From NCBI GenBank assembly GCA_029941785.1, contig JAPYTK010000008.1:1-57811 (forward strand): DNA of 57,811 nt, written 5' to 3'. The stretch comes from Polyangiaceae bacterium. GTDB lineage: Bacteria > Myxococcota_A > Polyangia > Polyangiales > Polyangiaceae. Shown here piece after piece: positions 51,788 to 57,811 of this stretch (position 1 is its first letter; every line of letters begins with the position of its first letter). The position numbers and the translations under genes are program-made. The notes beneath the pieces were generated by a model, which was not told the origin of the DNA, ran no database searches, and worked only from the letters and a program-made list of their open reading frames with translations.

Positions 51788-52348
51788 ATGAAGTTGCGCG
51801 ATCTGGTTTTGGCCCTGAGTTTGGTTGTCGGCACCTGTTTTGGTTCGCTCGGATTGGTGGCATGTCAAGAAAAGGCGCCCACGTACTCTGTTGGCGACAA
51901 GGTTGACGTCGAGTGGAAGGGCTCGTGGTGGAAGGCGGAGGTCCTCGACGCGAGCGACGGGAAGTACAAGATCCACTACGTCGGCTGGGCGTCGAGTTGG
52001 GATGAGTCGGTACCCCTCGCGCGCATGCGAGCCAGAACGGCTGGCGCCAAAGAGGGAACGGCGACCAAGGCACCGGTCAAGAAGCGGGCGAAAGCCGAGA
52101 CAAAGCCCGCGAAGGCGCCTGCTGCGGTTTCTGCAGCCGCGTCGGCTGCTGCTGCGACGGCTTGGAAGGTCGGCGACAAGGTTGACGTCGAGTGGAATGG
52201 CGCATGGTGGCAGGGCGAGATCCTCGAGGCGGCCGACGGGAAGTACAAGATCCACTACGTGGGCTGGGCAGCGAGTTGGGATGAGAGCGTGGCCCCGAAG
52301 CGACTTCGCGCCCGCACGGAAGGCTCGAAGCGAGGAGCGGGCAAGTAG
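51788..52348 (+). CDS. Lipoprotein with two Tudor/Agenet-like domains
   Basis: 186 residues from ATG 51788, preceded by AGGAGA. The lipobox GLVAC is followed by two near-identical units of about 48 residues (about 34-80 and 127-173): VGDKVDVEWKGSWWKAEVL, GKYKIHYVGWASSWDESV. This resembles Tudor-knot/chromo-barrel or Agenet modules, which in eukaryotes bind methylated residues or RNA. The linker is rich in Lys and Ala. The aromatic residues W, Y and W are kept in both units. A lipoprotein with tandem Tudor-like barrels suggests peptide, glycan or polymer binding on the envelope. Confidence 0.75.
   Translation: MKLRDLVLALSLVVGTCFGSLGLVACQEKAPTYSVGDKVDVEWKGSWWKAEVLDASDGKYKIHYVGWASSWDESVPLARMRARTAGAKEGTATKAPVKKRAKAETKPAKAPAAVSAAASAAAATAWKVGDKVDVEWNGAWWQGEILEAADGKYKIHYVGWAASWDESVAPKRLRARTEGSKRGAGK
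51893..52285 (+). repeat. Near-identical repeat DNA inside the Tudor-like gene
   Basis: Bases 51893-51918 recur exactly at 52172-52197. A further stretch from 51955 recurs at 52234 with few changes. The offset is 279 bases (93 codons). The degree of identity at silent sites suggests a recent duplication or gene conversion. Confidence 0.75.
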
Positions 52349-52357
52349 GGGCGGGAC

Positions 52358-52406
52358 CGGGGCTCCAGTCTCAAGGCTCGGGGCTCCGGCGTCAGGCTCT
52401 GGGCTC
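52358..52406. repeat. GGGCTC-rich repeats at a convergent junction
   Basis: CGGGGCTCC occurs at 52358-52366 and 52379-52387, and GGGCTC again at 52401-52406, overlapping the stop of the minus-strand PLD gene. The setting and words resemble the tandem array at 22009-22056. Confidence 0.6.
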
Positions 52407-53010
52407 AAAGTAGCAGCTCGTCGAGGGGCTCGGGACAATGCTCGCGCACGGCGCAAGCACCGCATGGCTTGCCGGTCCAGATCGCCTCGAAGCGTTGCTG
52501 CATCTCGTCGAGCATCATGTCGTCGGAGGTGAGGATCCCCGCCTCGAAGTTGCGTCTCTCGTCGGCCTTGGCCCCCAAGCCGGCTCCCGTCAGGTTGGCT
52601 GAGCCGAGATAGAGCAGCTGGCCGTCCACGGCGATCATCTTCATGTGAACGCGCGGACAGTGACGGATTTGCAGGCTCTCATCGAGCTCGTTCATGTCGG
52701 CGAGGCGGGCGCGAAACGGTCCGGATGGCAGCGCGCCGTGTAGCAACCTCAGCTCGACGTCGCGGGTCGCGAGATCGGCCAATAGCTCCAAGATCGACAC
52801 ATAGTGTCCCTTGGCCCGCGCGAGGGTGCCCGCCGGCGCCTCGACGTGTAGATCCTTGACGTTCGCGGTGGCGATCCACACGCTGACGGTGGCGTGGCGC
52901 AAGGCTTCGTCGATGACCTTCTCGTAGTGATCGCGATCGCAAATGAGCGTGACGGGCAGCTGCTCGTGCATCGGGCGCAGGTTAGCGTCTTTCGAGGTCG
53001 ATGGTTTCAC
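52405..53010 (-). CDS. Phospholipase D-like protein with Cys cluster
   Basis: 201 residues. A single HKD-type motif is visible: H122-M-K124 in VHMKMIAVDGQLLYLGSANLTG. Only one motif is present, so catalysis would need a dimer, as in the Nuc endonuclease. The C terminus holds C183-x2-C186-x5-C192 (CGACAVREHC), which could bind a metal. There is no signal peptide, so it is cytoplasmic. Single-motif PLD proteins include nucleases and uncharacterised enzymes. An alternative start is M14. It is convergent with the Tudor-like gene. Confidence 0.78.
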   Translation of the reverse strand: MKPSTSKDANLRPMHEQLPVTLICDRDHYEKVIDEALRHATVSVWIATANVKDLHVEAPAGTLARAKGHYVSILELLADLATRDVELRLLHGALPSGPFRARLADMNELDESLQIRHCPRVHMKMIAVDGQLLYLGSANLTGAGLGAKADERRNFEAGILTSDDMMLDEMQQRFEAIWTGKPCGACAVREHCPEPLDELLL

Positions 53011-53187
53011 AATGTGCAGCGCGCGTCGGGCGACGAGAGTCCGTATGCTGACAAGATGCGGCCGCTGCCGGGTCGTTCATCGAACTCCCGCCGCTGAGAA
53101 GCAACTTCAAAGTGACGTTGCCGTGTCGCATAATGAGCCATGCGCTGCGCGAGGTCGTCCGTCCGTGCGCCGAGGCCCTGATGTCGA

Positions 53188-53233
53188 GCTGCGGCTTGCC
53201 TTCTTAGCGCCACACCCTGCCTAGCGCCGCAGC
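53188..53233 (-). terminator. Long-loop hairpin after the PAF-AH-like gene
   Basis: GCTGCGGC (53188-53195) pairs with GCCGCAGC (53226-53233). The 30-base loop has small internal repeats. It lies 12 bases downstream of the minus-strand stop at 53245. Confidence 0.35.
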
Positions 53234-53244
53234 GCGAGCCGTGG

Positions 53245-54459
53245 CTACCTGCTGTCGAGAGTGACCCCAGGCTCTGGCAGCAGGCTGTTCGGATCATCGG
53301 CTTGTCCAAGCAGATGGCGCCGAAGAAAGGTGAGCACGAAGGCGTTGATGATCGGATGCGCCTGAGACGAATCGATGTTGTCCGGCGAGCATCCATCGGA
53401 AAAGGCGTCTGCGCCGATGCCGATCAGACCGATCAATTCGCACATGTCAGAGAACGTGAAGTGTCCGGCCGCTTCGATGGACATCAGGTAAGCTGGGGCG
53501 CCAAGCTTCTCGAAGGGCTCAACGGCTTCGGAAGCATAAGGTGTAGACGTGTCATCGCGTCCGGCTTGAATCATGATCGGGATGTCGATCTGAGATAGTC
53601 CGTCGTCCGCAAACACGAGCGCCCCGCCTGGAGCTTGGGGCAAGGCCGCGAGGAAACGATCGTCCTTCTGCGACGGGGGGAAGGGAGTTTCCGGCGGCCA
53701 CTCTTTGCAGAACAGGTCGTCGGGGTTGGCTTTGCACAAGGCGTCGCCCGTGGCGCTGTCGATGATTCCGCCCGCGATCCTATAGGTTGTAAACCCCCCG
53801 AAGCTGTGGCCTGCGATCGCCACCCGCGAGGGGTCGGCGGCATAACCGAGATGGCTATCGGGCCACGAGTCGTTGAGCTCGAGAAGGGTGTCGAGCGTGC
53901 GCGAGACATCACCGGGCCGAAGGCGCGCAGCCTCGAGCAGGGACAAGGCCAGATCCTTGTTGAGTTCCTCCGCAAAGGTGTTGCCCACGTGGTCTGGTGC
54001 CGCGACGATGAACCCATGGCTCGCGAGAAACTCGGTCAGATAGATGCTCTGCAGTCGGGTGCCGCCAAAACCATGTGAAAAGACGACGACCGGGTGCGGC
54101 GAACCATGATGGTCGACCGGCGCGTCGCGAACCACCCCGAGTGGTGATGGGTATTGCGCCGCCACCAAGGTGCCGATCCTCAGTTCGTAGGCGGTCGGGG
54201 TGTCGGATGCCGTGACCGTCGCCGGATACCAGATCTCGACGGGAAATTCGCGGCCGTTGCCGTCCATGTCGGTCACCGCTTCGATGGTCGTGACACCGAC
54301 AGCGTAGGGGCCAGCGCCCGTTGCCGGCATTTGCTTCAGCGCAGGCAGCGGAGCAGGGGGCGGCGTTGTTTCCGGATCCTCCGCCGCGCAGGAGCAACCG
54401 AACAACACGCCGACGAGCCATAAGGCGCGCGTGGTGGGGGAGGTGATGGCGAATGTCAT
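53245..54459 (-). CDS. PAF-acetylhydrolase-like alpha/beta hydrolase lipoprotein
   Basis: 404 residues from ATG 54459. The signal ends at LFGCSC (Cys 22 or 24). The alpha/beta hydrolase core has FSHGFGG (128-133), nucleophile elbow GHSFGG with S219, a later IMIQAGRDDTSTP segment for the acid, and AGHFTFSDM for the His. EFPVEIWYPA near the start is typical of the PAF-acetylhydrolase-like group. It should be anchored outside and hydrolyse a lipid or ester. It lies downstream of the alpha-toroid lipoprotein on the same strand. Confidence 0.85.
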   Translation of the reverse strand: MTFAITSPTTRALWLVGVLFGCSCAAEDPETTPPPAPLPALKQMPATGAGPYAVGVTTIEAVTDMDGNGREFPVEIWYPATVTASDTPTAYELRIGTLVAAQYPSPLGVVRDAPVDHHGSPHPVVVFSHGFGGTRLQSIYLTEFLASHGFIVAAPDHVGNTFAEELNKDLALSLLEAARLRPGDVSRTLDTLLELNDSWPDSHLGYAADPSRVAIAGHSFGGFTTYRIAGGIIDSATGDALCKANPDDLFCKEWPPETPFPPSQKDDRFLAALPQAPGGALVFADDGLSQIDIPIMIQAGRDDTSTPYASEAVEPFEKLGAPAYLMSIEAAGHFTFSDMCELIGLIGIGADAFSDGCSPDNIDSSQAHPIINAFVLTFLRRHLLGQADDPNSLLPEPGVTLDSR

Positions 54460-54625
54460 CGTGCGTTGCGTTGAAGGATGAACCACAAGGGGAGTGAGTG
54501 TCGCTGTTGGCAAAAGGACTCGCGCGGAGCGTCTCGGTGCAAGGAGCCATTGTGCCCTGCTGCAGCGTACACCCTATCACTATTGCCTTTTGGTTGGAGG
54601 CACGCACTTTGCGCCGCACGGGCCT

Positions 54626-55792
54626 TTACGGAGGTGTGGGGCTGCCAGGTGTGCTTGCGGTGAGTGCGGCCTGCATCACCTCGGCGATGCGGCTGCCGTA
54701 GGGGCTTTGCGAGACCAGACGACGCTCGGTCAAGCCTGACACGGCACACCACGTGTAGTGAATGATGTCGTAGGCGTCGTCGCTCTTTTCTACTTCGCCC
54801 CAGCTACCGTCATCGTGCTGCGAGGCGAGTAGGAAGGCGGTTCCTTGTCGCACCATGGCGTCGTTAGCCTCGGTCCGACCGGTGGCCCGGAAGATGTCGA
54901 TGAACTCTCCAATGAGCTCGACGTCTTCTTCCACGAGGGCGTAATCGAAATTGTCCCGTAGAAAGCGCATCACCCAGGGGACCTGCTTTGGCTCGAACGG
55001 TATGCGACCGTAATCGGAGAGGACGTAGATCACGTGGGTGAGGAGGTAGGCGTGGTCCTGAAACACGTCCCAGTCGTCATCGAGTAGGCCGGACGTGTAG
55101 TCGCGCTTCGCCAGGAAGCGGAGCAAGCGCGGAAGTTCGGAGCGCATGGTGAACAGTTTTGGGGCCGTGAAGTGGACGCGTTCAATGATGTAGCTGTCGA
55201 TGAGTGCGGCGTAGATGCTGTCTTCGTCCTTGCGCATGTTGACGTCGCTGGTTTCTGCGATGGCCCAGAAGTCGTCGTACGTGCCATAGGCTTCCCGGGC
55301 GCGTGCCAACAGGGCAGGGGACTCCACATTCAGGGCTTTCAGCCAGGTCAGCAGGTCGAGCAACTCGAGCAGGGTCTCGGCGTCGAGCGCCACGGTCCGA
55401 TAGTGGGGGCTTACGCGTGTGGCGACCTCGCGGCCGTGAATGCGCGCGCGGGCACGAAGCTGATTGTTGGCGGCGGTGGTGGCAACCTCCGCGAAGAGCT
55501 GCACGGCATCGACGCCGACCTCATCGATGTGACCGGGTGAGGCCAGGTAACTCGCCATCCAGTCCAGGCCCCTCATGACGGCTTCGTCGCGGCGCGAAAG
55601 TTCGGAGGAAGGAATCGACCGCGCCGTCGTTGACAGTGGGCGAGTGACGGTAGCGGCCCGGGAGCTGGGCCCAACAGGATGTGAGCCTGTCGCGCCGCCA
55701 CAAGCGCTCGCGCCGATCGCGAGCACGAGCAAGATGGCCGCCAAGGCATGTGCCCTTGTGGCAACGAAGGCGAGATATCGTGCAGCGGTCAT
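54626..55792 (-). CDS. Lipoprotein with alpha-toroid-like C-terminal domain
   Basis: 388 residues. The lipobox GASAC (Cys near 31) precedes a Ser/Thr linker. The remainder is almost entirely helical. The end has AFLLASQHDDGSWGEV and DAYDIIHYTWCAVSGL, the QxxDGSWG-type motif of the alpha/alpha toroid fold found in terpene cyclases and prenyltransferases. The catalytic DxDD motif of terpene cyclases is not seen, so enzymatic activity is doubtful. It lies 166 bases upstream of the PAF-AH-like gene and could form one unit with it. Confidence 0.68.
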   Translation of the reverse strand: MTAARYLAFVATRAHALAAILLVLAIGASACGGATGSHPVGPSSRAATVTRPLSTTARSIPSSELSRRDEAVMRGLDWMASYLASPGHIDEVGVDAVQLFAEVATTAANNQLRARARIHGREVATRVSPHYRTVALDAETLLELLDLLTWLKALNVESPALLARAREAYGTYDDFWAIAETSDVNMRKDEDSIYAALIDSYIIERVHFTAPKLFTMRSELPRLLRFLAKRDYTSGLLDDDWDVFQDHAYLLTHVIYVLSDYGRIPFEPKQVPWVMRFLRDNFDYALVEEDVELIGEFIDIFRATGRTEANDAMVRQGTAFLLASQHDDGSWGEVEKSDDAYDIIHYTWCAVSGLTERRLVSQSPYGSRIAEVMQAALTASTPGSPTPP

Positions 55793-56013
55793 TGCTTGTC
55801 ACGTACCAGGCGAGTGACAGAATGCAAGACTGGACGGGATGTTCGGCGCCGCTCGCTGAGCCACAGAACGTGGCCGAGGAACGTCCCATCGCTTGTGACA
55901 TAAGACGCTGGCGCCGCTTCGTCGAGCGGTGACCTATGCATGAGCCTTTCTCCTGAGCCGGTCTTTATCGGTACGGAGCGCCGGCTAACTTGGCTACTGT
56001 ACGCTTGAGTTTC

Positions 56014-57132
56014 ATGACCGACGTTCAACTGGCTAGCCATTTGGGTCCGAACCTGTCTTTCATCGTGGCGTGGACTTACACCGCGCTCGTGTTGGCGGCT
56101 TTCGTTGTCTGCGTCGCTCGTGTTCGCAGCTACAACAAACGCGGCGCCCAAGCACGCGCAGCTCACGATCCGGACGATTCCGAGCAGGGTTGGAGTCAGC
56201 TGTTGTCACCGGGACCGACGATCGTGGCCGGTGCGGTCGAATATGCAAAAGGCGAAGAGCAGGCGGTTCGTGTAGAAATTACGCAGGAAGCGGAAGAGTA
56301 CGAGAATTCTGGCTCATACAGCCATAAGTGGATCGAGAAGGAGCGCGAGGTATCCGTGCGTCCCTTCTACCTGCGCCTCGCGAACGGACTGCGTGTTCGC
56401 GTCGAGGCGACCAAGGAGCTGTTCTTGGTCGACGACATGGACGGCGTCGTCTTCTACAACACGCGGAAACGGGATCGCATCGTCGAGCTCGTCGTCGGCG
56501 AAGAGGTGACGGCGGAAGGCGTGCTGCATCGGGACCACGACCCGGAGGGCAAGGGCAGCGGTTATCGCGACACGCGTGGTTGGGTCTTACGGCCGGCCGG
56601 CGGAGGACGGATCTCGATCTCGTCTCATCCGCTGGAGATGCGATTCAAGCGCTGGGCGAGCTTCTACAGAAAATTCGCGCTGCTTGCTTTCGTGATGCTG
56701 GCCGTCGGGCATATGGCGTTGAGCCATTACCACCTCGCGACCTGGAAAGGACGGGTCGCCACGGCGACCGTGAAGTCGAAGCGGCACTTCACGACGAGTT
56801 GTAACGAGGGATCGACGTGTCATCACTACGAGCTCAAGACGAAGCTGCCTTGGGGCGCGCGCTACGTGGCCGAGATCAACCGCTCGGGCTGGTCGAGACT
56901 CACTGCGGGCAGCAAGGTTCCCGTGTTGCATGTGCGCCGCGGCAGCCTTCAATACGGGGCCCGGTCGACGGTCGGGTACTGGGCGCTGTTCATAGGCGGG
57001 ACGCTGCTCGTGCTCGTTGCGATCATGTTTACGATGAAAAGGCGTGGTCATCACGCATGGTTCGAGGGGGACGTCGTCGACAAGAGTGGGGGCCGCATCG
57101 CCAAGAACACCGGCTTGTCTGACCCCATGTGA
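56014..57132 (+). CDS. Membrane protein with GIDE-like and DUF3592-like domains
   Basis: 372 residues from ATG 56014 (a TTG start eight codons upstream is possible). One membrane helix near 20-36 is followed by a region like the GIDE/E3-ligase-like domain of bacteria (EVSVRPFYLRLANGLRV, ELFLVDDMDGVVFYN). A second helix near 222-240 precedes a DUF3592-type beta domain (WKGRVATATVKSKRHF, GSKVPVLHVRRGS). A third helix is at about 320-345. No RING or catalytic motif is seen. A hairpin follows the stop. Confidence 0.68.
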   Translation: MTDVQLASHLGPNLSFIVAWTYTALVLAAFVVCVARVRSYNKRGAQARAAHDPDDSEQGWSQLLSPGPTIVAGAVEYAKGEEQAVRVEITQEAEEYENSGSYSHKWIEKEREVSVRPFYLRLANGLRVRVEATKELFLVDDMDGVVFYNTRKRDRIVELVVGEEVTAEGVLHRDHDPEGKGSGYRDTRGWVLRPAGGGRISISSHPLEMRFKRWASFYRKFALLAFVMLAVGHMALSHYHLATWKGRVATATVKSKRHFTTSCNEGSTCHHYELKTKLPWGARYVAEINRSGWSRLTAGSKVPVLHVRRGSLQYGARSTVGYWALFIGGTLLVLVAIMFTMKRRGHHAWFEGDVVDKSGGRIAKNTGLSDPM

Positions 57133-57133
57133 G

Positions 57134-57148
57134 CGGGGCGCTGCCCCG
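57134..57148 (+). terminator. GC hairpin between convergent genes
   Basis: CGGGGC (57134-57139) and GCCCCG (57143-57148) pair around a 3-base loop, one base past the stop of the plus-strand gene. It may terminate transcription from both sides. Confidence 0.5.
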
Positions 57149-57203
57149 GCGTGAAGCTCGCCAGGATCGATTCAGAGTCTCGGCCACTCATCGCGGCGAA
57201 GGG

Positions 57204-57811
57204 TCAGCAATTGGGACAGCTGCACACCAGTTCGTTCGCCTTCGCAGCGCAGGTGTCGAATGGTTTAAGGCACACCGACGCGCCCATGCAGCCACACGTC
57301 GCGCTGCTGTTACATTCTCCGGGCAGGTCGACGCAGTGTCGACCTCCACCGATCTTGGCCTGCTTCGTGACGCAGACCTGAGTGGGGCTGCATTGCTTGC
57401 ACGTCGATATGAATTCGCATTGCGTCGCGGGTACGCACGGGCCCCAACAGGTGCCGACGACAGAATTGGTTTCGCCGACGGGACATATGGGCTGTACGGA
57501 CTTGCACAGGACGTCCGCCCACTTGCAGTTGAATCCGGCCACGCAGCGCCCCACCTCGCATTGCGCGACTAGGGGCAAGGGGAGTTTCTGAATGGCGCAG
57601 GTCGTCGCCTTGCAGAGCTTCTGATTGCACAGGGGCGCGGGGGAGTTGCTCGGGAGCCCCATGCAGTCGCAACAGTTGTTGATGAGTTTACAGTCCTGAT
57701 CGCTGGCGCACTCGGCCTTCGCCATCGCCATCTGGCCGCCGCCCATTCCGCCAGTTTGGCTCATGCCGCCCATGCCGCCGGCTTCGCTCGTGCCGCCCAT
57801 GCCGCCGGCTT
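57204..57811 (-). CDS. Cys-rich exported protein, C-terminal part (cut by window edge)
   Basis: The frame is open to the right edge, so the start lies outside and about 202 residues are visible. The first part is Gly/Met/Ser-rich (GGMGGMSQTGGMGGG), a low-complexity linker. From there about 24 Cys occur in short units such as CASDQDCKLINNCCDC and CNSSATCGCMGASVC, implying many disulfides. The layout matches the other Ser/Gly-linker lipoproteins here, so a lipoprotein signal probably lies just beyond the edge. Function is unknown. Confidence 0.68.
   Translation of the reverse strand, partial: AGGMGGTSEAGGMGGMSQTGGMGGGQMAMAKAECASDQDCKLINNCCDCMGLPSNSPAPLCNQKLCKATTCAIQKLPLPLVAQCEVGRCVAGFNCKWADVLCKSVQPICPVGETNSVVGTCWGPCVPATQCEFISTCKQCSPTQVCVTKQAKIGGGRHCVDLPGECNSSATCGCMGASVCLKPFDTCAAKANELVCSCPNC

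Overview
The window looks like a stretch of chromosome from a Myxococcota bacterium, most likely of the Polyangia type. This is inferred from its style, not from a database match. The DNA is GC-rich. About twenty of the roughly fifty genes encode lipoproteins whose Cys is followed by Ser/Gly/Thr-rich linkers. There is a C-terminal anchor resembling MYXO-CTERM, a choice-of-anchor L-like protein, an RCC1-repeat lipoprotein, a Ser/Thr kinase coupled to a TPR/PEGA-type protein, and many secreted hydrolases. I see no rRNA, tRNA, CRISPR array, insertion sequence or prophage. Both edges cut through genes, and no gene-free gap exceeds about 300 bases.

Region 1 (1-8826, all minus strand). A truncated EF-G-like GTPase lies at the left edge. 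To its right is a tightly packed run, read right to left: NADP-type glutamate dehydrogenase, a PEP/pyruvate-binding dikinase-like protein with two receiver-like domains, a RetSat/CrtI-like FAD oxidoreductase, a nucleotidyltransferase and a CDP-alcohol phosphotransferase. Gaps are 28, 13 and 8 bases, and the last pair overlaps by 28. The last three genes suggest synthesis of a CDP-activated head group and its transfer to a lipid or other alcohol. This is the strongest candidate for an undescribed pathway.

Region 2 (8952-25551). A di-heme cytochrome lipoprotein is coupled to a YwaF-like membrane protein. Next come secreted or lipid-anchored proteins, an S4 RNA-binding protein, a choice-of-anchor L-like protein, a 1440-residue metzincin lipoprotein, and a small helical protein behind two palindromic operator-like sites. 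A threonine dehydrogenase-like SDR, a pair of di-heme oxidoreductase paralogues with overlapping genes, and a HIT protein follow.

Region 3 (25740-38942). This holds an M66-like protease lipoprotein, a CBS protein, a tethered DsbA-like protein and a GCS2 glutamate-cysteine ligase fused to a CBS pair. It continues with a PNGase F-like lipoprotein, a divergent transaldolase with EF-hands, an EVE protein, a cyclase-fold DUF2652 protein, two small lipoproteins and an RCC1-repeat lipoprotein.

Region 4 (38944-57811). This holds a Ser/Thr kinase with a TPR/PEGA partner and a three-gene operon of a di-heme cytochrome, a lipoprotein and a DUF1501 protein. It also has a DUF3095 protein, a GH19 chitinase-like lipoprotein, a beta-helix lipoprotein, a double Tudor-like lipoprotein, a PLD-like protein, a PAF-acetylhydrolase-like lipoprotein, an alpha-toroid lipoprotein, a GIDE/DUF3592-like membrane protein and a truncated Cys-rich protein at the right edge. 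Taken together, the gene content fits a predatory or polymer-degrading Gram-negative with an unusually rich cell surface and c-type cytochrome content.
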